From LMUY01 sp965198565 (GTDB lineage Bacteria; Pseudomonadota; Alphaproteobacteria; Acetobacterales; Acetobacteraceae): DNA of 64,000 nt. Where the stretch lies: assembly GCA_965198565.1 (NCBI GenBank), contig OZ240665.1, forward strand, positions 3,844,001-3,908,000, read 5' to 3'. Every line of letters starts with the position of its first letter. Position 1 is the first letter of the stretch. The notes beneath the pieces were generated by a model, which worked only from the letters and a program-made list of their open reading frames with translations, did no database searches and was not told where the DNA came from. This document shows, one piece after another, positions 25,995 to 33,883 of this stretch. Position numbers and translations under genes: made by a program.

Positions 25995-26957
25995 TCATCG
26001 ACCGTGACGAAAGCGTTCCACGGCCGCGACAAGCGAGCGCCGAATCCCCGGCTCCAGGGCGGAATGCCCCGCATCGGGGATCACCGTCAACCGTGCGGCG
26101 GGCCAGGCGGCGGCCAGTTCGAACGCGGTCCGGGGCGGACACACCATGTCGTAGCGGCCCTGGACGATCTCTGCCGGCAAATGGCCGATGCGGTGCATGT
26201 TGCCGAGCAGGCCCTCGGGTGGCAGGAACAGGTCGTTGGCGAAGTAATGCGCCTCGATCCGCGCCAACCCCAGCGCCGTGCGGTCCTGCGCGAACGAGGC
26301 CACCGTGTCTGGCGAGGGCAGCAAGGTGGAGCATGACCCTTCGTACACCGACCAGGCGCGCGCCGCCGACATGTGGATTGCAGGGTCGGGGTGGTTCAGG
26401 CGGCGCAGATAGCCGGCCAGCACGTCGCCCCGCTCCTCTTCCGGCAGGAACTGCACGAACTGGGCATGCGCATCGGGGAAGATGGCGCCCAAGCCATTGA
26501 GGAACCAGTCGACTTCGACCCGGCGCCCGAGGAACACGCCGCGCAGCACCAGCCCCGCCACGCGATGCGGATGGGTTTGCGCATAGGCCAGCGCCAGGGT
26601 CGAGCCCCAGGAGCCGCCGAACAGCAGCCAGCGCTCGAGCCCCAAATGGCGCCGCATGGTTTCGATGTCGCTCACGAGATCAGCGGTGGTGTTGGCGACT
26701 AGGCTGCCGAGCGGGCGGGAGCGGCCGGCGCCGCGCTGGTCGAACAAGACGACGCGCCAGAACGCCGGGTCGAAGAAGCGCCGATGCACTGCCCCTGCGC
26801 CAGCGCCGGGTCCGCCATGCAAGAACAACACGGGCTGGCCGCGCGGATTGCCGACCTGCTCCCAATACATGACGTGACCGCCGGACACGGGCATGTAGCC
26901 GGTTTCGAACGGCCCGATCTCCGGGAATAAGTCTCCGCCGCGTGGCATGTGGTTCAT
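25995..26957 (-). CDS. pip: proline iminopeptidase
   Basis: A 320-residue alpha/beta-hydrolase that removes N-terminal proline from peptides. The oxyanion motif FLHGGPGAGAG is near residue 44, DQRGAGRSRPLGSLVANTTA near 72, and the nucleophile elbow GGSWGSTLALAYAQTHP near 107 contains the catalytic serine. GRYDMVCPPRTAFELA supplies the acid Asp, and PDAGHSALEPGI the His. All match the Pip family. The start ATG at 26957 gives the usual N-terminus with FETGYMPVSGGHVMYWEQVG. It is divergent from the DUF423 operon. Confidence 0.95.
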   Translation of the reverse strand: MNHMPRGGDLFPEIGPFETGYMPVSGGHVMYWEQVGNPRGQPVLFLHGGPGAGAGAVHRRFFDPAFWRVVLFDQRGAGRSRPLGSLVANTTADLVSDIETMRRHLGLERWLLFGGSWGSTLALAYAQTHPHRVAGLVLRGVFLGRRVEVDWFLNGLGAIFPDAHAQFVQFLPEEERGDVLAGYLRRLNHPDPAIHMSAARAWSVYEGSCSTLLPSPDTVASFAQDRTALGLARIEAHYFANDLFLPPEGLLGNMHRIGHLPAEIVQGRYDMVCPPRTAFELAAAWPAARLTVIPDAGHSALEPGIRRSLVAAVERFRHGR

Positions 26958-27008
26958 AGTAACGCGGGCGCTGGCCGCGGGAAACCGGGATGAGGGCGAG
27001 TTTTGCAG

Positions 27009-27371
27009 ATGCATCGAGTTTGGATCGGCGCGGGCGGGGTGTTGGGCGCCGGCACCATCGTGATGGCCACGGTGAACGCGCACCTGCTGGCCGGCCAGCC
27101 GCCGGCGGTGGCCCGGATCATGGAAAGCGGCGTGCAGATCGAGGGCTGGCACGCCCTGGCGCTGCTCGCGACCGGTATCTGGGCGGAGCGCCGGGGCGGG
27201 CTGACGCACTGGGCGGCCGCCGCGTTCCTGCTCGGCACGGTGCTGTTCTGCGCCGCCGTCTATAGCCTGGCGCTGGCCGGCGTCTCGCTCGGCCCCGTCG
27301 CGCCCACCGGCGGCACCATCCTGATCATCGCCTGGCTGCTGCTGACCGCCGCCGCGATCCGGCGCGCTTGA
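27009..27371 (+). CDS. DUF423 inner-membrane protein
   Basis: A 120-residue integral membrane protein with four hydrophobic helices, of the YgdD/DUF423 family. GAGGVLGAGTIVMATVNAHL is the N-terminal signature, with the conserved small-residue pattern. ARIMESGVQIEGWHALALLA and VSLGPVAPTGGTILIIAWLL follow. Its function is unknown. The stop codon overlaps the TTG start of the next gene, so the two are translationally coupled. Confidence 0.85.
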   Translation: MHRVWIGAGGVLGAGTIVMATVNAHLLAGQPPAVARIMESGVQIEGWHALALLATGIWAERRGGLTHWAAAAFLLGTVLFCAAVYSLALAGVSLGPVAPTGGTILIIAWLLLTAAAIRRA

Positions 27372-28270
27372 TCCAGGCCGCCTATCTCGCCGCCGAGGGG
27401 TTCGAGCGCGAACTGGGCGACGAACTGGCGCTGGGCGGGGCTGCGGTCTGCGCCTGGCACGGCCGGCTGGCGCTCTCGCCCGAGCCGCCGCGCGCCGCCG
27501 CCTGGGCGCTGGACACCTGGACCGCCCCGGTGGAGCTGCCGGCGCCGTCGGTGCGGGCGGCGGCCGATGCGCTGCGGGCGATGCAGCGCAATTGGTCCGG
27601 CTACGCCGCTGCCCATCACCGCCGCTCCGCCCTGATCACGGCGCAACTGCCGCCGCTGCGCCCGCGCCCGCTCGCCTTTCCCGAGCCAGCCCCCACCGCG
27701 CATCTCGGCGGCTGGACCTTGCTCGCGCCCGACCGGCTGCTCGCCAGCCCGAGCAAGACCAGCCCCTTCATGCTGGGCGAGCCGGTGTTCGCGGAGGACC
27801 GCAGCGGCCCGCCCTCGCGCGCCTACCTGAAGCTGTGGGAGGCCTGCACCCGGCTCGGCGCTTGGCCGCTGCCCGGGGAGCACTGCATCGACCTGGGTGC
27901 GGCGCCCGGGGGCTGGACCTGGGCGATCGCGCGGCTCGGCGCCACCGTGCTCGCGGTCGACCGCGCCCCGCTCGACCCTGCGGTCGCCGCCATGCCCGGC
28001 GTCACGGTGCTCGCGGGCAGCGCCTTCGGCCTGGACCCGGCGCCCGCCGACTGGCTGTTCAGCGACGTGGTGGCCTACCCTGCCCCGCTGCTCGCCCTGG
28101 TGGAGCGCTGGATCGCCAGCGGCCTCGCCCGCCACGTGGTCTGCACCATCAAGCTGCAAGGAGAAACCGACCATGCCGCCTTGGCACCCTTTGCCGCCAT
28201 CCCGCGCGGGCGGCTGCTGCACCTGCACCACAACAAGCACGAACTCACCTTTGTTTGGCCGGCGCCATGA
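27368..28270 (+). CDS. RlmM-like SAM-dependent rRNA 2'-O-methyltransferase
   Basis: A 300-residue protein. The C-terminal FtsJ-like domain has CIDLGAAPGGWTWAIARLG (SAM site, near residue 176), DWLFSDVVAYPAPLLALVE (catalytic Asp, near 228) and VVCTIKLQGETDHAAL (catalytic Lys, near 258), closing with HLHHNKHELTFVW. The N-terminal part differs from FtsJ and agrees in arrangement with RlmM, which modifies C2498 of 23S rRNA. The TTG start at 27368 overlaps the upstream TGA. RlmM assignment is from layout; another 2'-O target is possible. Confidence 0.78.
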   Translation: MIQAAYLAAEGFERELGDELALGGAAVCAWHGRLALSPEPPRAAAWALDTWTAPVELPAPSVRAAADALRAMQRNWSGYAAAHHRRSALITAQLPPLRPRPLAFPEPAPTAHLGGWTLLAPDRLLASPSKTSPFMLGEPVFAEDRSGPPSRAYLKLWEACTRLGAWPLPGEHCIDLGAAPGGWTWAIARLGATVLAVDRAPLDPAVAAMPGVTVLAGSAFGLDPAPADWLFSDVVAYPAPLLALVERWIASGLARHVVCTIKLQGETDHAALAPFAAIPRGRLLHLHHNKHELTFVWPAP

Positions 28271-28304
28271 GCCTATCTAGCCGTGTCCGCACGGAGGCCC
28301 GCCC

Positions 28305-28943
28305 ATGAAGATCGCCGTCATTCCCGTGACTCCCATCGAGCAGAACTGCACCCTGCTATGGGACGAGACCACGATGCATGGCGCGGTGATCGACCCGGGC
28401 GGGGACGCCGAGCATATCGCCGAGCAGGTGCGCAGCCTGGGCGTGACCGTGGACCGCATCGTGCTCACCCACGGCCATTTCGACCACGCGGCCGGCGCCG
28501 CCACGCTGAAGGCGCTGCTGGGCGGCATCCCGATCGAGGGGCCGGACCTGCGGGACAAGTTCCTGCTCGACAGCCTGGTCGAGACCAGCGCGCGCTTTGG
28601 CATCGAAGGGGCGCAGAACGTGACGCCGGACCGCTGGCTGCAGGAGGGCGACAGCGTCGAGTTGGCGGGCGCGCACTTCGACGTGCTGCACTGCCCGGGC
28701 CACACGCCGGGCCACGTCGTGTTCGTGAACCAGGCCGCCCGCTTCGCCGTCGTGGGGGACGTGCTGTTCCGCGGCTCGGTCGGGCGCACGGATTTCGCCT
28801 ATTGCAGCACGGACGACCTGCTCGCGAGCATCCACAGCAAGCTGCTGCCGCTCGGCGACGACATCAGCTTCCTGTGCGGCCATGGCCCCGGCTCCTCGTT
28901 CGGGGTGGAGCGGGCCAGCAACCCGTTCCTGCGCCACGGCTGA
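28305..28943 (+). CDS. metallo-beta-lactamase fold hydrolase, glyoxalase II-like
   Basis: A 212-residue MBL-fold hydrolase. The metal motif LTHGHFDHAAGAA (HxHxDH, near residue 53) is followed by HCPGHTPGHVVFV (third His, near 130), VVGDVLFRGSVGRTDF (bridging Asp) and FLCGHGPGSSFGVE (last His). Size and the DVLFRGSVGRTDF signature match the YcbL/glyoxalase-II-like group, which hydrolyses glutathione or other thioesters. The ATG at 28305 is preceded by CGGAGG. It is part of the DUF423-rlmM-MBL-Lrp run. Confidence 0.9.
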   Translation: MKIAVIPVTPIEQNCTLLWDETTMHGAVIDPGGDAEHIAEQVRSLGVTVDRIVLTHGHFDHAAGAATLKALLGGIPIEGPDLRDKFLLDSLVETSARFGIEGAQNVTPDRWLQEGDSVELAGAHFDVLHCPGHTPGHVVFVNQAARFAVVGDVLFRGSVGRTDFAYCSTDDLLASIHSKLLPLGDDISFLCGHGPGSSFGVERASNPFLRHG

Positions 28944-28952
28944 ACCAAGGCC

Positions 28953-29429
28953 TTGGACCGCATCGACAGCAAGCTGCTCGCCCTGCTGCAAGAGGACTGC
29001 ACGCTCTCCATCGCGCAATTGGCGGCGCAGGTCGGGCTGTCCCCCACGCCGTGCTGGAAGCGCATCCAGCGGCTGGAGTCGGAGGGGCTGATCATGCGCC
29101 GGGTCGCTTTGGTGGATCCGGAGCGGGTGGGGTTGGGGCTGACGGTGTTCGTCGCGATCGAGGCGGGCGACCACTCGCCCGCGTGGCTCGAGCGCTTCGC
29201 CACGGCGGTGCAGGCGATGCCGGAGGTGATGGAGGCGCATCGCATGGCCGGCGACGTGGATTACATGCTGCGGGTGGCGACGACCGACCTTGCGGCCTAC
29301 GACGCCTTCTACAAGCGCCTGATCGCGGCGGTCTCGCCCAAGAACGTCAGCAGCCACATGAGCATGGAGCGGGTGAAGTCGACCACTGCGTTGCCGCTGC
29401 CGGAGGCGAAGGCGCGGCCGCGGCCGTAG
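28953..29429 (+). CDS. Lrp/AsnC family transcriptional regulator
   Basis: A 158-residue regulator. The N-terminal AsnC-type winged helix-turn-helix (LLALLQEDCTLSIAQLAAQV, SPTPCWKRIQRLESEGLI) is followed by the RAM ligand-binding domain (LTVFVAIEAGDHSPAWLERF, VMEAHRMAGDVDYMLRVATT). The TTG at 28953 is used, with AACCAAGG upstream and only 9 bp from the MBL gene, so the regulator may be co-transcribed. The effector is probably an amino acid. The target genes are unknown. Confidence 0.92.
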   Translation: MDRIDSKLLALLQEDCTLSIAQLAAQVGLSPTPCWKRIQRLESEGLIMRRVALVDPERVGLGLTVFVAIEAGDHSPAWLERFATAVQAMPEVMEAHRMAGDVDYMLRVATTDLAAYDAFYKRLIAAVSPKNVSSHMSMERVKSTTALPLPEAKARPRP

Positions 29430-29446
29430 CTCGTTCGAAGAGTGGG

Positions 29447-29632
29447 CTAGGTCGAAGAGTGGCTGCCGTCGTGATCCTTGCCCGGTGTCGCTTCGGTCTC
29501 GTGGCGGTCGTGCGACGGCAGCCCGGTCGGCTTGTCGTCGGGCGATTGCTGGATCACGCCGTGCTCGCCGCCATGCCGCTCGGACGGGTGCGGCAAGTCG
29601 GCGGCGTCGGGGTGTTTCGGTTGCTCTGGCAT
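29447..29632 (-). CDS. small hydrophilic protein, His/Asp/Pro-rich, possibly stress-induced
   Basis: A 61-residue ORF with no cysteine, few hydrophobic residues and a strongly polar, low-complexity composition (HPDAADLPHPSERHGGEHGV, DRHETEATPGKDHDGSHSST), like the intrinsically disordered small proteins of stress regulons. No family is recognised. A perfect EcfG-type promoter (GGAAC-N16-CGTT) ends 10 bp before the ATG, which supports real expression. It also puts the ATG only a few bases from the predicted transcription start, so the message would be leaderless or nearly so. It lies between the Lrp gene and glgX, divergent from glgX. Confidence 0.5.
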   Translation of the reverse strand: MPEQPKHPDAADLPHPSERHGGEHGVIQQSPDDKPTGLPSHDRHETEATPGKDHDGSHSST

Positions 29633-29641
29633 GCAGGCGGC

Positions 29642-29666
29642 AACGGCGCGGCAGAGTTGGAGTTCC
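29642..29666 (-). promoter_or_regulatory. EcfG-type (general stress response) promoter
   Basis: On the minus strand GGAAC (29666-29662), a 16-nt spacer and CGTT (29645-29642) match the EcfG consensus exactly. It points at the small hydrophilic ORF. A full EcfG/NepR/PhyR system is encoded 16 kb away, so the sigma factor is present in the cell. Confidence 0.6.
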
Positions 29667-29773
29667 ACCCCCGTTGCACACCCGCCGTGACCGTTGCGCG
29701 TCCGTGCAACCTCGGAGCCACTCGCGCACTTAGGCAGGCGGCACCTCCCGCCGGCCCAGCCCAGGACATCAGA

Positions 29774-31996
29774 ATGAGCCACTCCAACAGCCTTCGTATC
29801 GAGGAAGGTCGTCCCAACCCGCTGGGCGCGACCTGGACCGGCCTCGGTGTCAACTTCGCTCTGTTCTCGGCCAACGCCACCAAGGTCGAGCTGTGCATCT
29901 TCGACGACGCCGGCGAAAAGGAAGTGGGCCGCATCGCCCTGCCTGAATACACCAACGAGATCTTCCACGGCTTCCTGCCCGACGCGCGCCCCGGCACCAT
30001 CTACGGCTACCGCGTGCACGGCCCGTACGAGCCCGAGGCCGGCCATCGCTTCAACCCCAACAAGCTGGTGCTCGACCCCTACGCCAAGGGCGTGATCGGC
30101 CAGATCACCTGGGCGCCCGAGCTGTTCGGCTACGTCATGGGCGAGGAAGACACCACCTTCGACGAGCGGGACAGCGCCGACTTCATGCCCAAGGCCCGCG
30201 TCATCGACCCGGCGTTCACCTGGGGCGAGGACCGTGCCCCGCGCGTCCCCTGGGACCAGACGGTGCTGTACGAAACCCACGTAAAGGGCTTCACCAAGCT
30301 GCATCCCGCCGTGCCGGAGCCGCTGCGCGGCACCTTCCGCGGCCTGGCGACCCGCGAGGTGGTGCGATACATCAAGTCCCTCGGCGTCACGAGCGTCGAA
30401 CTGCTGCCGATCCACATGTTCGCCGACGACAGCTACTTGGTCGACAAGGGCCTGGTGAACTACTGGGGCTACTCGACCTTGGGCTTCTTCGCGCCCAGCC
30501 GCCGGTATGCCAGCGTGCCGGATTTCGCCTTCTCCGAGTTCAAGGAGATGGTCTCGCGCTTCCACGAAGCCGGGCTCGAGGTGATCCTCGACGTGGTCTA
30601 CAACCACACCTGCGAAGGCAACGAAAAAGGCCCGACGCTGTCGTTCAAGGGCATCGACAACGCCAGCTACTACCGCCTGCTGGCGGACCAGCCGCGCTAC
30701 TACATCAACGACACCGGCACCGGGAACACGGTCAACCTGTCCAACGCGCGCGTCATCCAGATGGTGATGGACAGCCTGCGCTACTGGGTGAGCGAGATGC
30801 ATGTCGACGGCTTCCGCTTCGACCTCGGCACCATCCTGGCCCGCGAGAGCTACGGTTTTGACCAGGAGAGCGGCTTCCTGCGCGCCGTGAGCCAGGACCC
30901 GGTGCTCAGCCAGGTGAAGATGATCACCGAGCCGTGGGATTGCGGCCCCGGCGGCTACCAGGTCGGCGGCTTCCCGCCTGGCTGGGCCGAGTGGAACGAC
31001 CGCTACCGCGACACCACCCGCGCATTCTGGAAGGGCGACAGCGGCAAGCTCTCCGGCATGGCCACGCGCTTCACCGGCAGCGCGGACTTCTTCAACCATC
31101 GCGGCCGCCCGGCCTGGTCCTCGATCAACTTCCTCACCGCCCATGACGGGTTCACCCTGAACGACTGGGCCTCGTACAACGAGAAGCACAACGACGCGAA
31201 CGGCGAGGACAACAAGGACGGCAACAGCAACAACGAAAGCTGGAACTGCGGCGCTGAGGGCGCGACCGACGACCCGGAGATCAACGGCCTGCGCGAGCGC
31301 CAGATCAAGAACATGCTGGCGACGCTGCTGCTGTCGCGCGGCACTCCCATGCTGCTGGCCGGCGACGAGTTCGGCCGCACCCAGAACGGCAACAACAATG
31401 CCTACTGCCAGGACAACGAGATCAGTTGGCTGGATTGGGAACTGCGCGAGAAGGGCCAGCACATCGTGGCCTTCGTCCAGCGCGTGGCCGCCCTGCGCCG
31501 GCAATTGCCCATCCTGCACCGCTCCCGCTTCCTCACCGCCGAGTGGAACGAGGATTTGGGCGTGCGTGACGTCACCTGGCTCACGGCCAATGGCGACGAG
31601 ATGGATCAGGGCGCGTGGAGCGACGACGGCGCACGCTCGGTCGGCATCCTGCTCGACGGCCGCGCCCAGGTCAGCGGGATCCGCCGCCGCGGGTCGGACG
31701 CGACGGTGTTCATCATCCTGAATTCCTACCACGACGCGGTGACCTTCGTGCTGCCGAAGGTGCCCGGCGGCTTGGCCTGGAAGTGCTCGATCGACACCAA
31801 CCTGACCGAGCAGCCGGAAGACGCGCGGCACGATTTCGGCGAGGGCTACATCGCCACCGGGCGTTCGCTGCTGCTGTTCGAGCTGATCCTGGCCAAGGAA
31901 TACGTCGAGGCCACGATCGACGGCTCGCAGGCGAAGGAGCCGGCCGAGAAGAACGAGCGGCCAGCGGTTGCTGAACCCGACGACACTCCATTATAG
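29774..31996 (+). CDS. glgX: glycogen debranching enzyme GlgX
   Basis: A 740-residue GH13 enzyme that cleaves alpha-1,6 branches of phosphorylase-limit glycogen. It has an N-terminal CBM48-like domain (GATWTGLGVNFALFSANATK) and then the barrel with DVVYNHTCEGNEKGP, HVDGFRFDLGTILARES (nucleophile Asp), KMITEPWDCGPGGYQVGGFP (acid Glu) and NFLTAHDGFTLNDWASYNEK. RIGSGNNNAYCQDNE-type residues (RTQNGNNNAYCQDNEISWLD) are the usual GlgX signature. The C-terminal tail is longer and charged (KEYVEATIDGSQAKEPAEKN). The ATG at 29774 has AGGA 9 nt upstream. It is separate from the main glucan operon at 47.7 kb. Confidence 0.95.
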   Translation: MSHSNSLRIEEGRPNPLGATWTGLGVNFALFSANATKVELCIFDDAGEKEVGRIALPEYTNEIFHGFLPDARPGTIYGYRVHGPYEPEAGHRFNPNKLVLDPYAKGVIGQITWAPELFGYVMGEEDTTFDERDSADFMPKARVIDPAFTWGEDRAPRVPWDQTVLYETHVKGFTKLHPAVPEPLRGTFRGLATREVVRYIKSLGVTSVELLPIHMFADDSYLVDKGLVNYWGYSTLGFFAPSRRYASVPDFAFSEFKEMVSRFHEAGLEVILDVVYNHTCEGNEKGPTLSFKGIDNASYYRLLADQPRYYINDTGTGNTVNLSNARVIQMVMDSLRYWVSEMHVDGFRFDLGTILARESYGFDQESGFLRAVSQDPVLSQVKMITEPWDCGPGGYQVGGFPPGWAEWNDRYRDTTRAFWKGDSGKLSGMATRFTGSADFFNHRGRPAWSSINFLTAHDGFTLNDWASYNEKHNDANGEDNKDGNSNNESWNCGAEGATDDPEINGLRERQIKNMLATLLLSRGTPMLLAGDEFGRTQNGNNNAYCQDNEISWLDWELREKGQHIVAFVQRVAALRRQLPILHRSRFLTAEWNEDLGVRDVTWLTANGDEMDQGAWSDDGARSVGILLDGRAQVSGIRRRGSDATVFIILNSYHDAVTFVLPKVPGGLAWKCSIDTNLTEQPEDARHDFGEGYIATGRSLLLFELILAKEYVEATIDGSQAKEPAEKNERPAVAEPDDTPL

Positions 31997-32045
31997 GAGC
32001 GGGGGCGCTCGGGATGGGCGTGTAGCAGCGGGAGTCGAGTGTCGG

Positions 32046-32594
32046 ATGGACAGCATGGAGATCAACAAGGTCGCGTCGGCCATCCTGGTCGCCGGCATTG
32101 CCTTCATGGTGAGTGGGGTGATCAGCGACCAGTTGGTGCACCCAGCCAAGCTGGCGAAACCGGCGATCGAGATCACCAGTTCGAACGCGCCGCCGCCCAG
32201 CGCTGCGGCCCCGGCGGCCGCTCCGCTGCCGCCGATTGCGCCGCTGCTGGCCAAGGCCGACCCGGCGGCGGGAGAGGCGGACGTGAAGAAGCTGTGCTCG
32301 ATCTGCCACAACTTCGCCGAGGGCGGCCCGGCCATCGTCGGCCCGAACCTGTATGGCATCGTGGGCGCGCCGCACGCGCATATGGTCGGCTACAGCTATT
32401 CGAACGCGATCAAGAGCAAGAAAGGCCCTTGGACGTTCGACGAGCTGAACGAGTGGCTGAAGAAGCCGTCGGCCTACGCGCCGGGCACGAAGATGGGGTT
32501 CGCCGGGATCAGCGACGACAAGGAGCGGGCGGACGTGATCGACTACCTGCACACCTTGTCGCACACCCCCGAGCCGCTGCCCACGCCGGGCTAA
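32046..32594 (+). CDS. membrane-anchored c-type cytochrome
   Basis: A 182-residue class I cytochrome c. An N-terminal uncleaved signal anchor (VASAILVAGIAFMVSGVISD, about residues 7-26) is followed by an Ala/Pro-rich linker (about 55-75), then the heme domain with KLCSICHNFAEGGPAIVGPN (CxxCH) and the methionine ligand in YAPGTKMGFAGISDDKERAD. The layout is that of CycM/cytochrome c552-type electron carriers between the bc1 complex and terminal oxidases. The ATG at 32046 was chosen; the upstream in-frame extension is not plausible. Confidence 0.9.
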   Translation: MDSMEINKVASAILVAGIAFMVSGVISDQLVHPAKLAKPAIEITSSNAPPPSAAAPAAAPLPPIAPLLAKADPAAGEADVKKLCSICHNFAEGGPAIVGPNLYGIVGAPHAHMVGYSYSNAIKSKKGPWTFDELNEWLKKPSAYAPGTKMGFAGISDDKERADVIDYLHTLSHTPEPLPTPG

Positions 32595-32658
32595 GGCGTG
32601 GACCAGAACGCGTCCGCCAGAGCCATGATCGAGTGCTTGGGGCCACCCTCACCCCTGA

Positions 32659-32682
32659 CCCTCTCCCGCCAGCGGGAGAGGG
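32659..32682 (+). terminator. CCCTCTCCC hairpin after the cytochrome c gene
   Basis: CCCTCTCCCGC (32659-32669) pairs with GCGGGAGAGGG (32672-32682), a perfect 11-bp stem with a 2-nt loop, 65 bp after the cytochrome stop. No T-run. Confidence 0.5.
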
Positions 32683-32780
32683 AGTCACGATCGGTTGCGC
32701 GCCACAATCCACCTTGACCGCACCGGCGGGCATGCGCATGTTCCCGCCTCCGTTCAGACCGCCTTCAGCAGAGACCCGCC

Positions 32781-32948
32781 ATGGCCAAGAGCAACGTAAT
32801 CCAAATCCGCCTCGTCTCCACGGCGGACACCGGCTTCTTCTACGTCACCAAGAAGAACGCCCGCTCCGCCACGGGCAAGCTCGAGCTGCGCAAATACGAC
32901 CCCGTCGCGCGCAAGCACGTTACCTTCAAGGAAGCAAAGATCAAGTAG
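32781..32948 (+). CDS. rpmG: 50S ribosomal protein L33
   Basis: A 55-residue ribosomal protein, the full family length. MAKSNVIQIRLVSTADTGFF is the alphaproteobacterial L33 N-terminus, with YVTKKNARS and LELRKYDPVARKHVTFKEAK after it. It lacks the zinc cysteines (the C-minus form), which is usual for this class. It stands alone with its own downstream hairpin. Confidence 0.97.
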   Translation: MAKSNVIQIRLVSTADTGFFYVTKKNARSATGKLELRKYDPVARKHVTFKEAKIK

Positions 32949-32958
32949 CCGATCCTGC

Positions 32959-32991
32959 GCGCCCAACGTAGCCCGTATCGGGCTTGGGCGC
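32959..32991 (+). terminator. long stem-loop after rpmG
   Basis: GCGCCCAA (32959-32966) pairs with TTGGGCGC (32984-32991), and inside it GCCCG (32971-32975) pairs with CGGGC (32979-32983), leaving a CGTA bulge. It begins 11 bp after the rpmG stop and is a probable terminator or mRNA-stabilising hairpin. Confidence 0.6.
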
Positions 32992-33026
32992 ACCTCGATC
33001 GGCGCGCGTTCCACCCTTCACCCCGA

Positions 33027-33050
33027 CCCTCTCCCGCCAGCGGGAGAGGG
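33027..33050. terminator. CCCTCTCCC hairpin between convergent rpmG and methyltransferase genes
   Basis: CCCTCTCCCGC (33027-33037) pairs with GCGGGAGAGGG (33040-33050), 11 bp, 2-nt loop. It ends 6 bp from the methyltransferase stop codon, so it probably serves that minus-strand transcript. Confidence 0.55.
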
Positions 33051-33055
33051 AGTCG

Positions 33056-33883
33056 TTACAGTCGGGCGAGCTTGTGCGTTATATCCGCCGGGCGTTGCGC
33101 GATCAGCGCGACGGACTCCACCACCTCCGTCACCAGCCCATCCGCTCCAGCGGCCGAGCGCACCAGCGCGGCCAAGTCCTGCCGCAGCTGGTCCACGCCA
33201 GCCGCGCCGAGCCGCTCCCGCGTGCTGCTCGAGATCGACAGCGCCCGGTCCAGCAAGGCATCCCCCGGGACCCGGCGGCGCTCCAGCACCCCCACCCGGC
33301 GCAGCGCTGAAAACGGCGACTCCAGCAGCACCGCCTCGTTCAGCACCCAATCCGGGCGGCGCCACGCCTGGCGCTCGCGGGCCTCTGTCGCGGCATCCAG
33401 CACGGCGCGATAGTGGGCGCGCCATGCGTTGTCCGGCACCTGGGGGTGGCTGTCGCTGAACAGCACCAGCGCGCCGCCGGGCTCGATCAGGCCGTCCAAA
33501 CGCCGGGCGGTTTCTGGCCGGTCCATCCAGTGGAACGCCCGCCCGATCGTCACCAGCCGGTATGGCCCCATGCCGACGGCCAAATCCTGCGAGCTGCCCT
33601 GCTGGAACGCGATGTCCAGCCCGGCCGCTTCGGTGAGCCGCCGGGCCACGGCCAGCATCTCTGGCTCGGGGTCCATCCCAGCGGCGCTGCCCACATACGG
33701 GCGGAGCGCGCGCGCAAGCTGGCAGGGGCCGCAGCCGAGATCGAGCAGGCTGCCGGCGCCATCCAGCCGGCAAAGCTGCGCCACGGTGGCGATCAGCGTG
33801 TCCGAATAGGGCGGCCGGCCCTGCAGGTAATGCGCCGCCGCCGAGCGGAAACGGTGGGGCTGGAATGGGATCGGCTCGATCAT
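33056..33883 (-). CDS. class I SAM-dependent methyltransferase
   Basis: A 275-residue methyltransferase of the Methyltransf_11 type. LLDLGCGPCQLARALRPYVG (SAM motif I, near residue 46), AAGMDPEPEMLAVARRL (motif II acidic residue) and ALVLFSDSHPQ (motif post-III) are present. FHWMDRPETARRLDGLIEPG is typical of ubiquinone/SAM-methylase-like proteins of unknown substrate. The ATG at 33883 overlaps the recQ stop (ATGA), which favours this start and a recQ-coupled transcript. The substrate is unknown. Confidence 0.85.
   Translation of the reverse strand: MIEPIPFQPHRFRSAAAHYLQGRPPYSDTLIATVAQLCRLDGAGSLLDLGCGPCQLARALRPYVGSAAGMDPEPEMLAVARRLTEAAGLDIAFQQGSSQDLAVGMGPYRLVTIGRAFHWMDRPETARRLDGLIEPGGALVLFSDSHPQVPDNAWRAHYRAVLDAATEARERQAWRRPDWVLNEAVLLESPFSALRRVGVLERRRVPGDALLDRALSISSSTRERLGAAGVDQLRQDLAALVRSAAGADGLVTEVVESVALIAQRPADITHKLARL

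Noticed and set aside
26014..26018. GGAAC on the minus strand inside the 3' end of pip as a promoter for the DUF4142 gene
   Set aside because: No GTT-type -10 occurs 16-18 nt downstream.
29633..31831. The long minus-strand frame upstream of the 61-residue ORF
   Set aside because: This part is antisense to glgX. Only its last 62 codons, beyond glgX and with their own promoter, look real.
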